A stretch of 38,386 nucleotides of DNA from Methanobacteriota archaeon (GTDB taxonomy: Archaea > Thermoplasmatota > Thermoplasmata > RBG-16-68-12). Positions within the stretch are counted from its first letter, which is position 1, and every line of letters begins with the position of its first letter. The stretch spans positions 1-38,386 of the forward strand of contig VBMA01000093.1 of NCBI GenBank assembly GCA_005878985.1, written 5' to 3'. This document shows positions 1 through 8,713 of the stretch, in pieces. The notes below the pieces were generated by a model. The model made no database searches and was not told the origin of the DNA. It was given only the letters and a program-made list of their open reading frames with translations. The position numbers and the translations under genes are program-made.

Positions 1-1303
1 CCTCTTTCGCCTCGGCGTCGAGCTTGACCTTGACCCACTTGTTTTCCCCGTAGAGTTCGTCGAGGACAAAGCGCCGGAGCGCGTCGACCGCCTCCTTGTG
101 GCCCCCGTACGTCTCGTCGAGGCTCTCCGCGGTCGGCAAGTCCTCGTTCAGGTAGATCCGAAGGATCTCCTCCGCGGCCTTGCGGTCCGGACGCGGGATC
201 TCGATGATCTCGTCGAACCGCCCCGGCCTCAAGAGGGCCGGGTCCACGAGGTCCGCGCGATTCGTCGCGCCGATCACGAAGACGTCGTGCAGCTCGACGA
301 GTCCGTCCATCTCGCTCAGGATCTGCGCGATGATGTTCTTGTGGACGCCGGACGTGTCCATCATGCCGCGGACCGTGAACAGCGCCTCGATCTCGTCGAA
401 GAAGACGATGCTCGGCTTCTTCTCGTGCGCCTGGCGGAAGATCTCCTTGATGATGCGCTCGCTCTCCCCGACCCACTTCGAGAGGACGTCCGCGATGCTG
501 ACGTTGAAGAACGTCATGTCGTTCTCCGTCGCGATCGCCTTCACGAGGAGCGTCTTGCCGCAACCCGGGGGACCGTAGAGCAGAATCCCGCGCGGCGCCT
601 GGAGGGAGATCTGCGCGAACAGCTTGGCCTCCTGGTACGGGAGCACGACGACGTCCTTGATCCGCTCGATCGCCTCCATGAGCCCGCCGATCTCGCCGTA
701 CGTCACGTTCGGCTTCTCGCCGAGGAGGAGGGACTTGACCTCGAGGTTCGGGAGGATGTCGAGGACTTCCATCGTCGGAGGCAGGACGCCGATCTGGAAT
801 CCGGGCTTGAGCTTCTTGAAGACGTTCTTGTCGCAATCGATCAGGCGCTTCTCCATGTCCCCTTCCACGGAGATCACGAGCTTGCCGTCCAGCATGTCGA
901 CGACCTTCGCGATCACGCCCTCGTTGCGCACCGCGCTGCCTTCCACGATCGCGTACGTCTGCGGGTGCACCCAGACATATTGGCCGACGCCGAGCTGCGA
1001 CTTGTCGACCAACCCGGTCGAGACCTTGAGCAGTTCCGTCGCGCGCGCGACGACGACCTGGTTGCCGTCGAGGTCGGGGCCTTCCTTGCGGACGACGTAG
1101 GCATAGAGGAGCGGCGGTTGCTTGATCTTGTTGAACTTGTCCTCGTACGCCTTCAGGCGGTACTCCCGTTCCTCGATCTCGTAGCGGAAGGAGTGGAGGT
1201 CGCGCTCGTACTGCCGACGGAGGCGATCCATCTTCTCCTCGAACTCGTCTCGGACTTCTTCCGCCGACTTCGACACCTTTCCGTCGCCCTCCTCACTCGC
1301 CAT
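1..1303 (-). CDS. Proteasome-associated AAA ATPase, ARC/Mpa-like, C-terminus beyond window
   Basis: The ORF track misses this gene because it runs off the left edge; I read it from the reverse complement, starting at ATG 1303 (MASEEGDGKV) and giving 434 codons. Order of parts: an N-terminal coiled coil (about residues 14-55), two consecutive OB-type beta domains (about 60-125 and 126-200), the linker KPNVTYGEIGGL, then an AAA+ domain. Walker A is GPPGCGKT (244-251), Walker B is IVFFDEIE (D303, E304), sensor 1 is VIGATNR and the arginine-finger region is RPGRFDE. The pore loop reads KWVGE. By family knowledge these rings unfold proteins and feed them to the 20S proteasome. Archaeal PAN has one OB domain. 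Two OB domains and the post-AAA insert around YLNEDLP and VLDELYGEN resemble bacterial ARC/Mpa instead. The C-terminal residues that dock on the proteasome are not visible. An AAA ATPase of the proteasomal class is very likely; the ARC/Mpa subgroup is inferred. Confidence 0.85.
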   Translation of the reverse strand, partial: MASEEGDGKVSKSAEEVRDEFEEKMDRLRRQYERDLHSFRYEIEEREYRLKAYEDKFNKIKQPPLLYAYVVRKEGPDLDGNQVVVARATELLKVSTGLVDKSQLGVGQYVWVHPQTYAIVEGSAVRNEGVIAKVVDMLDGKLVISVEGDMEKRLIDCDKNVFKKLKPGFQIGVLPPTMEVLDILPNLEVKSLLLGEKPNVTYGEIGGLMEAIERIKDVVVLPYQEAKLFAQISLQAPRGILLYGPPGCGKTLLVKAIATENDMTFFNVSIADVLSKWVGESERIIKEIFRQAHEKKPSIVFFDEIEALFTVRGMMDTSGVHKNIIAQILSEMDGLVELHDVFVIGATNRADLVDPALLRPGRFDEIIEIPRPDRKAAEEILRIYLNEDLPTAESLDETYGGHKEAVDALRRFVLDELYGENKWVKVKLDAEAKE

Positions 1304-1600
1304 TTTTGGATCACCGCGGGCTTGCGCACGCGAGACGTTCAGGACGCGACGGCATCCGCTCTGGGGACGCGAGTCTGTGGAACAAGATGCCGTCTCGTCC
1401 CATCCCTTGTTAGAAAGTGGCATCCGGAATTAAAGCTTTTGTTATCGGTACTGAAGACGGGACAATCCTGGGACGCGTGCGAAAATCGTCGCGTCCTCCG
1501 GAGGAACGCGATTGCGCGTCGCGATCCGCACCCCGTTTTGTTGTAGCGAACGGACGCACAGAAATTCAGGTCGCATTCGCGCATCGTGCGCCCGATGTCC
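1304..1600. other. Intergenic region upstream of the AAA ATPase
   Basis: This 297-base gap lies between the AAA ATPase start and the end of the beta-helix gene. It holds one A/T-rich stretch (about 1410-1445, with gctttaattcc on the minus strand) that could be a promoter, but it lies about 130 nt from the ATPase start, so the assignment is weak. The 81-aa minus-strand ORF inside it (1339-1584) shows no recognisable protein features, and I do not call it. Confidence 0.4.
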
Positions 1601-4600
1601 TTACGTGTAGCCGCCCTGGATCAATTTCTTGATGTACGGGGTGAGGACCCGCGCGAGGCCCATGTCCCCGTCCCAATCTTCGATCTGGTCCCAGTGATGA
1701 TCTTCCATGTCCTTGATGCATCGTTCGATCTGGGTGGTCCAGCTCTGCGAACCGTCGCCTTCGATCCGAGCCGCGAGCACGAGCCACTTGCCGCGGCCGA
1801 TCAGGATGTGCATGTGGCCGACCGTCATCTCGTTCAGGTCGGCGTAGTCGTCCCCGCGGAGCGCGTCCTTGACGAACGCCTGCACCGCCGTGAGCATGCC
1901 GCTCAAGATATCCATGTCAACGTCGGGCCTCAGCCGTCGGGTCTCGTGCTTGATCAGCAGGCCGTCCTTGTGGTTGAGGAGAAACACGTCCTCGACGATC
2001 GCGTCGCTCGTCTTCGCGGCGGTCGTTGGCGGCGGGGCGGCGGGCTTGGACGCCTCGGCCCCGCGTCGACGCAGGATGAGGAACGCGGCGGCGGCGACTG
2101 CCGCGCCGACGAGGACGAGGATCCACCAGAATTGCGCCAAGAAGCCCGGGGCGGTCGAGAACTGGAAGGTCTTCGACGACACCATCGTGTTCCCGGCGAG
2201 ATCGCGTGCGGTCGGATCGATCACGACGAAGTAGGTCGCCCCGGAATCGAGGTCGCGCGCCGGGACGAACGTCATGACGCGGGAATCCGAACTCCACACG
2301 GATGCGCCGTCGATGGCGGGCGTGATCGAGAACGCGGCCTCGACGGAGGTCCGGTTCATGGGCTCGTTGAACGTCACGACCACCCAAGGCGTCAGGTTCG
2401 TGTTCGACCCGACAGGCCGGGAATCCGTCACGAACGGCTTCGTGACATCGACGACGGTCCATGTGTCGTTCGTCGCGGGAGGCGTCTCAACGTTCCCCGC
2501 GCGATCCCGCGCGATCGAGCGGAAGGCGTAGACGTGGGGGTCTTGCCCAACGAACGTCGCGCCGGTCGCCGTGGTGTACGTATATCCTACGAGATCGGTC
2601 CACGGATTCGCTCCATCTTTCCACTGAATGAGATAGGCCGCGATGTCCGTCGTACCGACGACGGGGCCCCATGCGATCGCAAATTGGAGGGTGTTTTCGT
2701 ATCTCGGTAACGTCGTCACCGCGGACTCGGGTGGCGTGACGTCCACGATCGTCCACGACTCGTTTCCGGACACCGCTTCCGTGTTCCCTGCGCGGTCTGT
2801 GGCGACCGAGCGGAACTGGTACGTGTGGCCATCCTGGCCGGTGAACGTCCCCGAGGTCGTCGCGGCCGTCGCGACGAGCCAGTCCGTCCAGCCGGCCCCG
2901 TTGTCATTCCGTTGAATGTGGTAGGTCGCGACGTCCGTCGTCCCCTCCGTCGGTCCCCATTGGACGATGAAGGAGAGGGATGTCTCGTATGTCGGCAGGG
3001 CCAACGTGCGGGACGTCGGAGCGGTCGTATCGACCCTCGTCCAGGTGTCGTTCGCGGCCGGGGGGACCTCACGGTTGCCCGCGTGGTCCGTGGCGATCGA
3101 CCGGAAGGCATAGATCCCTTGCCCCGAGGCCGTGAACGTCCCGGACGTCGCGGTCGTGCCGACGAGCCAGTCCGTCCAACCGGCGGCTCCGGCATTGTAT
3201 TGGATCGTGTACGATGCGATGTCCGTCACGCCTACGTCCGGTCCCCACGACACCAGGAACGCGCTCCGGTTTTCGTATTGGCCCAACGTATTCACATGGG
3301 AGCCTGGCCCGACTGTGTCGACCATCGTCCACGTATCGTTGGCAGACGGTTGGGATTCCTGGTTCCCCGAGGCATCCTCCGCCGTCGTGGCGAACTCGTA
3401 TACCCCGTCGGCCGACGCCGTGAACGAGAGGAAGCCGAAGTTCCCGCCGGGTTGGACGGAGTACTGGATCCAGATCGCGCTTCCGGCCGTCCGGTACCAC
3501 AGGGTGACGTTGACTACCCCGGTCCCGTTCCCGTCCGAAGCGCCGTACGAGATCCAGAAGGTGAGCGTGTTCTCATACGTTGGCAAGGGGCTGGCCGCGG
3601 ACGTCGGGGCGTCCTTGTCGACCATTACGAACGATTCCGTGTGGCTGGTCCCCATGTCGACGGACCGCGGGTCGTTGGTGAAAGCGTAAGGCGGGTACGT
3701 CACGCTGACCTGGGTCACGTTATCGGTCGGGATCGGAGAGTTCACGTAGATGCGGTCCGTGACGAGGATCCAGGATTGGATGCCGGAGGGGGCCGTGCGA
3801 TCCCAGATCGTCGTGCTTCCGTCCGAGACCTTGATGCGTGCCCCGCCGACCGGCATGAAACCGTTCGGCCAGAGCGCGTCGACCTCAAGGAAGTTCCGGA
3901 CCGTCAGATTCCCCGCGGCCATCACCGCGAGCTTCGTGAACGGACTGTTCACCGCTATCGCTTGCGTGTAGTTGTCCACGAAGAACTCGTAGCTCCCGAT
4001 GGACGACAGCGTCGCGTTTTCGGCCGTGAAGTGCATCTTAAACGTCTTGTTGCCGACGAGGTAGTATCCGTCCGCATAGGACGTCTGAATCGGGGGACCG
4101 GTGCCCGCTCCGCCTTTCGTCACGCTCGAAATCGTATCCCCCGCGGAGAGGCCGTTCAAGACGAGCCCCGAGATAACGCCGTATGCATCTCCGCCGCGGC
4201 CACCGTTCGTCCCGACGACGGAGTCCCCACCTCGGCCGCCTTGCATCGTGGTCACCCCGTTCGATGAGAAGTCCGGAGACGTGTATACCGCAGCGATTCC
4301 CGCCGCCGTGCCCCCGTTGCCTCCGAATCGCGTGCCGATGCCTCCGGCCCCGGCGGTGATCGTATCGAGTTGGTTGAAACTGGCCTGGGTCTTGTTGAAC
4401 GCACCGTCGTTGTTTCCGAAGAAGATGAGTCCGGTCGCGTTGCCGCCGTATCCGCCGCGCACGCTGCGGCCTCCATCGCCTGCAACGAGAGTCGCCAACG
4501 TGTTGGCATGGACCGTCGCCGGGCCTGCGACGTAGAAGACCGCGACCCCGTTCGCCGCGCCGCCGGTCCCACCGTTCCCGGAGCCTCCACCCGCGACCGC

Positions 4601-5911
4601 CCCGTTTCCGCCGATGCCGCCCCGGATGTTCTGGAGAGAGTTACCACTCGTATCGACGTTTCTCGCACTGATCAGGAACACCGCGTCTGCGTCGCCGCCC
4701 GTTCCGCCGTTCCCGTTCGTCGTCCCACCGTTTCCACCGAGTCCCCCGCCGCCGCCGGTTACGCCGCCGGCCGTGTTCGTGAATAACTGGCTGATTCCGA
4801 CTGAATTCGCCACTTCGATGGCAACGGCCGTGCCCGCGTCTCCGCCTCGGCCACCGGCCGTCGTCGTGGCGCTCCCGCCGCCCGATCCCCCGTTTCCGCC
4901 GGTCATGGTCGTGACCATGTTCCACTGGATCATCGGGCTCGTCGTGCCGACGACGACGATGCCCGCGGCGGAACCCCCGTTGCCGCCCCGACCTCCCGTG
5001 CCTCCGGTGTTTGCCTGACCGTCGCCCCCCCGTCCTCCACTCACGCTGTCGACGGCGTTGCTCGTGATCGAAGCAGACGGTGCCCCAGACACGTAGATGC
5101 CGGCGCCGATCGAGCCGTCACGACCCGGGGCCCCCGGACCAATCCCGGCGGCTCCTGCGGAGCCGCGGATTCCCTGAACCGTGTTTCCGTCAATCGATGC
5201 GGTCGCCCCGCCCGTTAGGAGGATTCCCATCGCGAACCCGCTGCTCACGTTCGTGATCGCGTTGCCCGAGATCGTCGGGAAACCGGGCTGCTCGATCTGG
5301 ATTCCGACCGCGGTGTTGTTGATTGCGTTGCCGGAAATCTGGACGCTGGATGCGTTCGCGTACACGCCCACGCTCGTCGCGCGGATGATCGTGTTGCTAG
5401 ACACATAGCTCGATGACCGAAGGAACACGAATCCGGCTCCCGCTTGGATGACCTTGTTGCTGATGATGTCCGGAGAGCTGTCCGTCGCCGAGATCGCCCG
5501 GTCGACGCGATCGAACGTCGACCAGGAAACGGAGCCGGATGAGCTGGCGTTGAATTGAATGCCGCCCCACGGGGTCAGGGATGACGTGTTCGCGGCGAAG
5601 GTGATCGGTTTCGCCGGGGTCCCGTCGGCTTTCAGCTGCCCGTCGACGAAGAGGTGGACGCCCGGATCGAACTTCACCGTCGTCCCGGGCATGATCGTCA
5701 GGGTCCGAGGAGCTCTGATCGTGACGGCACCCGTCGCGATGTAGACCGTGTCGGCCACACCCCACGTCACGTCCGTCGTGTACACACCTCGGACGTACGT
5801 GGTGGCGCTCACGGTCGGGGCGCTGACGAGGAGAACTGCCCCAATCGACCCGAGGAGCGCGAGGGCCACCGCCACACTTCTCATCGAGAACCGCGAAGGG
5901 GGGGTGCGCAT
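1601..5911 (-). CDS. Secreted, membrane-anchored beta-helix/Ig-like protein with cytosolic sensor-like tail
   Basis: A 1436-residue protein of unknown function. Residues 1-37 form a signal peptide; starting at Met10 (ATG 5884) would give a tighter one (MRSVAVALALLG). Residues about 40-600 are right-handed beta-helix repeats of the NosD/PbH1 kind (SGNAINNTAVGIQI, ISGNAITNVSSG). They are broken by glycine-rich GGxGG runs at about 255-590. Residues about 760-1157 contain four Ig/FN3-like modules of about 97 residues, with recurring motifs such as YENTL, AGWTDWL, FRSIATDRAGN and NDTWT.VD. An SbsA-type Ig-like domain follows (about 1157-1250; VVVTFNEPMNRTSVEAAF). One membrane helix (FWWILVLVGAAVAAAAFLIL) precedes RRRG, which points to a cytosolic C-terminus. 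The last 135 residues (EDVFLLNHKDGLLIKHETRR, then MHILIGRGKWLVLAARI) look like a roadblock/longin-type sensor. The outside portion is probably for adhesion or carbohydrate contact (inference). Confidence 0.85.
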   Translation of the reverse strand: MRTPPSRFSMRSVAVALALLGSIGAVLLVSAPTVSATTYVRGVYTTDVTWGVADTVYIATGAVTIRAPRTLTIMPGTTVKFDPGVHLFVDGQLKADGTPAKPITFAANTSSLTPWGGIQFNASSSGSVSWSTFDRVDRAISATDSSPDIISNKVIQAGAGFVFLRSSSYVSSNTIIRATSVGVYANASSVQISGNAINNTAVGIQIEQPGFPTISGNAITNVSSGFAMGILLTGGATASIDGNTVQGIRGSAGAAGIGPGAPGRDGSIGAGIYVSGAPSASITSNAVDSVSGGRGGDGQANTGGTGGRGGNGGSAAGIVVVGTTSPMIQWNMVTTMTGGNGGSGGGSATTTAGGRGGDAGTAVAIEVANSVGISQLFTNTAGGVTGGGGGLGGNGGTTNGNGGTGGDADAVFLISARNVDTSGNSLQNIRGGIGGNGAVAGGGSGNGGTGGAANGVAVFYVAGPATVHANTLATLVAGDGGRSVRGGYGGNATGLIFFGNNDGAFNKTQASFNQLDTITAGAGGIGTRFGGNGGTAAGIAAVYTSPDFSSNGVTTMQGGRGGDSVVGTNGGRGGDAYGVISGLVLNGLSAGDTISSVTKGGAGTGPPIQTSYADGYYLVGNKTFKMHFTAENATLSSIGSYEFFVDNYTQAIAVNSPFTKLAVMAAGNLTVRNFLEVDALWPNGFMPVGGARIKVSDGSTTIWDRTAPSGIQSWILVTDRIYVNSPIPTDNVTQVSVTYPPYAFTNDPRSVDMGTSHTESFVMVDKDAPTSAASPLPTYENTLTFWISYGASDGNGTGVVNVTLWYRTAGSAIWIQYSVQPGGNFGFLSFTASADGVYEFATTAEDASGNQESQPSANDTWTMVDTVGPGSHVNTLGQYENRSAFLVSWGPDVGVTDIASYTIQYNAGAAGWTDWLVGTTATSGTFTASGQGIYAFRSIATDHAGNREVPPAANDTWTRVDTTAPTSRTLALPTYETSLSFIVQWGPTEGTTDVATYHIQRNDNGAGWTDWLVATAATTSGTFTGQDGHTYQFRSVATDRAGNTEAVSGNESWTIVDVTPPESAVTTLPRYENTLQFAIAWGPVVGTTDIAAYLIQWKDGANPWTDLVGYTYTTATGATFVGQDPHVYAFRSIARDRAGNVETPPATNDTWTVVDVTKPFVTDSRPVGSNTNLTPWVVVTFNEPMNRTSVEAAFSITPAIDGASVWSSDSRVMTFVPARDLDSGATYFVVIDPTARDLAGNTMVSSKTFQFSTAPGFLAQFWWILVLVGAAVAAAAFLILRRRGAEASKPAAPPPTTAAKTSDAIVEDVFLLNHKDGLLIKHETRRLRPDVDMDILSGMLTAVQAFVKDALRGDDYADLNEMTVGHMHILIGRGKWLVLAARIEGDGSQSWTTQIERCIKDMEDHHWDQIEDWDGDMGLARVLTPYIKKLIQGGYT

Positions 5912-5973
5912 GCGGGGCGGCGTCTCCCGGGCGAGGGCATTCCCCGGCCCAGTGCCGTCCCGTTCTCCGGTTC

Positions 5974-5984
5974 CGTATATTACT
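5974..5984 (-). promoter_or_regulatory. TATA-like box upstream of the beta-helix gene
   Basis: The minus-strand sequence agtaatatacg lies about 65 nt before ATG 5911, which would leave a leader of roughly 40 nt. It is the most A/T-rich element of the divergent gap and could also work toward the acyl-CoA synthetase gene, but that start is about 110 nt away. Confidence 0.4.
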
Positions 5985-6091
5985 CAAATGGCGCCGTTAT
6001 CCCGCGTGATACCGACTTCGCAACCGGATAACGGCCGTCGCACCTTGACGATGCGAGAACCTTCAAGCCGCGCCGAGGGTTTGGCCGCCCG

Positions 6092-8212
6092 ATGTCCCGC
6101 TCGGGACTCGATGCGATCTTCTCGCCGTCATCCATCGCGATCGTCGGCGCGTCCCGTCACCGCGGGAAAATCGGATACGAAATCCTTCACAATCTCATTT
6201 TGAACGAGTTCCAGGGGACCGTCTATCCGGTGAATCCGAAGGCGACGAGCGTCCACGGGATCCGGGCGTACCCGAACGTCCTCGAAATCCCTGGCCCGGT
6301 GGACCTTGCGGTGATCACCGTACCCGCCGAGGTCGCCCTCCAATCCGTCGAAGATTGCGGGAAGAAGGGCGTGAAAGGCCTCATCGTAATCACGGCGGGC
6401 TTCCGAGAGATCGGTGACGTGGGAACGGACCGAGAGGCGCGGCTCCTCGCGGTTTGCGCGCAGTACGACATGACGATGATCGGCCCGAACTGCATGGGCG
6501 TGATCAACACCCATCCGGACATCCGCATGGACGCGACGTTCGCGCCGACGCCGCCGTTGCCCGGCGGAATCTCGCTCGCCACGCAGAGCGGCGCCCTCGG
6601 GATCGCCATCCTGGACCATGCGAAATCGCTGGGCGTCGGTTTCGCGAAATTCTGCTCCTTGGGGAACAAGGCGCAAGTGAGCCTGAACGATCTCCTTCAG
6701 GTGTGGCACGAGGACCCGGACACGAAGCTGATCCTCGCGTACATCGAGAACTTCGGCAACCCGCAGAATTTCGTCCGGATCGCGCGCGAGACCACGAAAG
6801 ACAAACCCGTGATCGCGGTGAAGTCGGGCCGATCGGAGGCCGGAAGCCGCGCGGCGGTATCGCACACCGGTTCCCTGGGGGGCTCGGACCTCGCCGCGGA
6901 GGCCGTGTTCTCACAGACCGGCGTGCTACGGGCGAACTCGATCGAGGAGCTGTTCGACCTGGCGATGGCGTTCGCCTTGCAGCCCGTCCCTCGCGGGGAC
7001 CGCGTTGCAGTCGTCTCGGATGCGGGCGGCCCGGCGATCATGTGCGTCGATGAGCTGGTCGCCCAAGGGCTCCGGCTCGCGGAACTGTCGCCGGCGACTC
7101 GGGCGGAGATGAAGAAGTGGGCTCCCCCGGAGGCGTCGCTCCAGAACCCGATCGACCTGACCCCGCAAGGGAGCCTTGACGATTACCGCCGTGCGATGGA
7201 CGCCGTCCTCGCGGATGGATCCGTCGACGCCGCGATCGCAATCTACGTGCCGCCTGTCCGAGTCGACGAGGTGGAGGTCGCCCGCGCGATCTGGGAGATC
7301 ACCCGAAAACATTCGAAGCCGGTCCTGTGCAACTTCCTCGGACGCGCCCAGGATAGTGCGGGCTTCGTCGAGCTCGTCACGCATGGCGTGCCCTCGTACT
7401 CGTATCCGGAGAGCGCCGCGCGGGCGCTCGCCGCGATGCATCGGTATGCCCGATACCGGGACCGGGACGAAGGAGACCTTCGCACGTTCCCGGTCGATCG
7501 CGGCATTGCCGAATCCGTCTTGACCCGGAGCCGGGCGGAGAATCGAACGTTGTTGCGCGCCGAGGAGGCGAACCGCCTCCTGGAAGCGTACGGGATTCGC
7601 ACCGCGAAGACTCGGTTGGCACCCACCGTGGAGGATCTGCCGGCCACCGCAGCAGAAATCGGATATCCGGTCGTCGTGAAGGCGGTCGGCCCCGCTCTTG
7701 TGCACAAGTCCGAACTGCAAGCCGTCCTGCTCGATGTCCGCGGGAAGGAGGACCTAGTCGAAGGGGCGTCACGCATGGCCCGTCGCCTCCGGGACCGAGG
7801 CGTCGCCATCGAGGGATTCCTGGTCCAGGAGTTCGTGACCGGCGGCACCGAGGTCATCCTGGGCATGACCCGAGACAAGGTCTACGGGCCGTGCCTTGTC
7901 TTCGGGCTCGGCGGCATCTACGTCGAGTACCTGAAGGACGTTGCGTTCGGACTGCCGCCGTTGACGGATCGCGACGCGATGCGGATGATCGAATCAATCC
8001 GGACCTTCCCGCTGTTGCAAGGCGTGCGGGGCGAACCTCCGCGAGACGTGAAGGCATTGCAGGATGCCCTCCTGCGACTCGCCCAGCTCGTGTCGGATTC
8101 AGACCGGATCCAGGAGATCGACCTCAATCCCGTAATCGTCCTCCCGGAGGGGAAGGGTTATCGGGCCGTCGACGCCCGGATCGTGCTCGCGCCGGCCCCG
8201 CCTCGGGTCTAG
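6092..8212 (+). CDS. Acetate/acyl-CoA synthetase, ADP-forming, fused alpha-beta subunits
   Basis: This 706-residue enzyme belongs to the NDP-forming acyl-CoA synthetase family, which converts acyl-CoA + ADP + Pi to acid + ATP + CoA. Archaea use it to make ATP from acetyl-CoA and branched or aryl acyl-CoAs. The alpha part comes first: a CoA-binding Rossmann domain (SIAIVGASRHRGKIG), then succinyl-CoA-ligase-like domains with MIGPNCMGVIN and ATQSGALG, and the phosphohistidine motif SHTGSLGG (His258). After a linker at about 460-485, the beta part is an ATP-grasp domain (EEANRLLEAYGI, GYPVVVKAVGP, VHKSELQAV, EIDLNPV). Length matches fused alpha-beta members. The acyl-CoA dehydrogenase elsewhere in the window could supply substrate. 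The gene ends convergently on the VOC gene, sharing the four bases CTAG. The exact acyl substrate cannot be read from the sequence. Confidence 0.92.
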   Translation: MSRSGLDAIFSPSSIAIVGASRHRGKIGYEILHNLILNEFQGTVYPVNPKATSVHGIRAYPNVLEIPGPVDLAVITVPAEVALQSVEDCGKKGVKGLIVITAGFREIGDVGTDREARLLAVCAQYDMTMIGPNCMGVINTHPDIRMDATFAPTPPLPGGISLATQSGALGIAILDHAKSLGVGFAKFCSLGNKAQVSLNDLLQVWHEDPDTKLILAYIENFGNPQNFVRIARETTKDKPVIAVKSGRSEAGSRAAVSHTGSLGGSDLAAEAVFSQTGVLRANSIEELFDLAMAFALQPVPRGDRVAVVSDAGGPAIMCVDELVAQGLRLAELSPATRAEMKKWAPPEASLQNPIDLTPQGSLDDYRRAMDAVLADGSVDAAIAIYVPPVRVDEVEVARAIWEITRKHSKPVLCNFLGRAQDSAGFVELVTHGVPSYSYPESAARALAAMHRYARYRDRDEGDLRTFPVDRGIAESVLTRSRAENRTLLRAEEANRLLEAYGIRTAKTRLAPTVEDLPATAAEIGYPVVVKAVGPALVHKSELQAVLLDVRGKEDLVEGASRMARRLRDRGVAIEGFLVQEFVTGGTEVILGMTRDKVYGPCLVFGLGGIYVEYLKDVAFGLPPLTDRDAMRMIESIRTFPLLQGVRGEPPRDVKALQDALLRLAQLVSDSDRIQEIDLNPVIVLPEGKGYRAVDARIVLAPAPPRV

Positions 8213-8610
8213 TCGCCGGGAACCGGGCCGCTCAACTCGATCCAAATCCCATCCGGATCTTCGACGTATGCGAGCATGCTCCCTCCTTCGGCGAAGGGAG
8301 GATGGCCGCTTCGCGCCCCTTTCGCGATCAGTTCGCCGTAGGCCCGCTCGACATCCGCGCACGCGAACGCGATGTGATCCAGCTCGTCCCCGTTGCGATA
8401 CGGGCCGGTGAAGAACTTCGAGCCGTCTGGATACCAGTTCAACTCGAGCATCTGCTTGGACCCGGCACTGCGGAGCTCCGCCCATTCGCCGTCCGTCTCC
8501 GGAACCCGCTGACGGCGCACGACGCGCATCCCCAGGACATCCCGATAGAAGGAAATCGAACGCTCCAAGTTCCGAACCTGAATCCCGACGTAGGCGAGTG
8601 TGTAGCGCAT
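8209..8610 (-). CDS. VOC-fold (glyoxalase I / dioxygenase-like) protein
   Basis: A 133-residue single-domain protein with two beta-alpha-beta-beta-beta halves typical of the vicinal oxygen chelate superfamily: YVGIQVRNLERSISFYRDVLGM, then DELDHIAFACADVERAYGEL, ending DPDGIWIELSGP. Likely metal ligands are Glu in MLELNWY, His in LDHIAF and Glu in WIELSG. The first ligand site, usually His in glyoxalase I, is occupied by VGIQV here, so metal binding may be incomplete. Such proteins include lactoylglutathione lyases, methylmalonyl-CoA epimerases and ring-cleavage dioxygenases; I cannot choose among them. ATG 8610 fits a TATA-like box about 31 nt upstream. Confidence 0.82.
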   Translation of the reverse strand: MRYTLAYVGIQVRNLERSISFYRDVLGMRVVRRQRVPETDGEWAELRSAGSKQMLELNWYPDGSKFFTGPYRNGDELDHIAFACADVERAYGELIAKGARSGHPPFAEGGSMLAYVEDPDGIWIELSGPVPGD

Positions 8611-8635
8611 CGAACCAATCCGGGAGTGAAGGGCC

Positions 8636-8646
8636 GCCCATAAGCG
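8636..8646 (-). promoter_or_regulatory. TATA-like box for the VOC gene
   Basis: The minus-strand sequence tcgcttatggg is centred about 31 nt before ATG 8610, the spacing of a leaderless or nearly leaderless archaeal transcript. Confidence 0.5.
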
Positions 8647-8713
8647 ATTTGCCGCCGGACGACGGCGCGTAACCCTTGTAGCCTCGCCCGCCTATGTCGG
8701 TCCGGAGGGGGAC

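Noticed and set aside
98-1546. Plus-strand ORF of 482 aa
   Set aside because: It lies opposite the clearly recognisable AAA ATPase and reads as its antisense shadow.
1339-1584. 81-aa minus-strand ORF between two genes
   Set aside because: No motif, no convincing start signal and unusual composition; probably chance.
1586-4786. Plus-strand ORFs of 374, 480 and 138 aa opposite the beta-helix gene
   Set aside because: The sense frame has a signal peptide, repeated domains and a membrane helix; these ORFs do not.
4150-5150. Mycobacterial PE_PGRS protein
   Set aside because: The glycine runs look similar, but there is no PE domain and the flanking beta-helix, Ig modules and membrane anchor differ.
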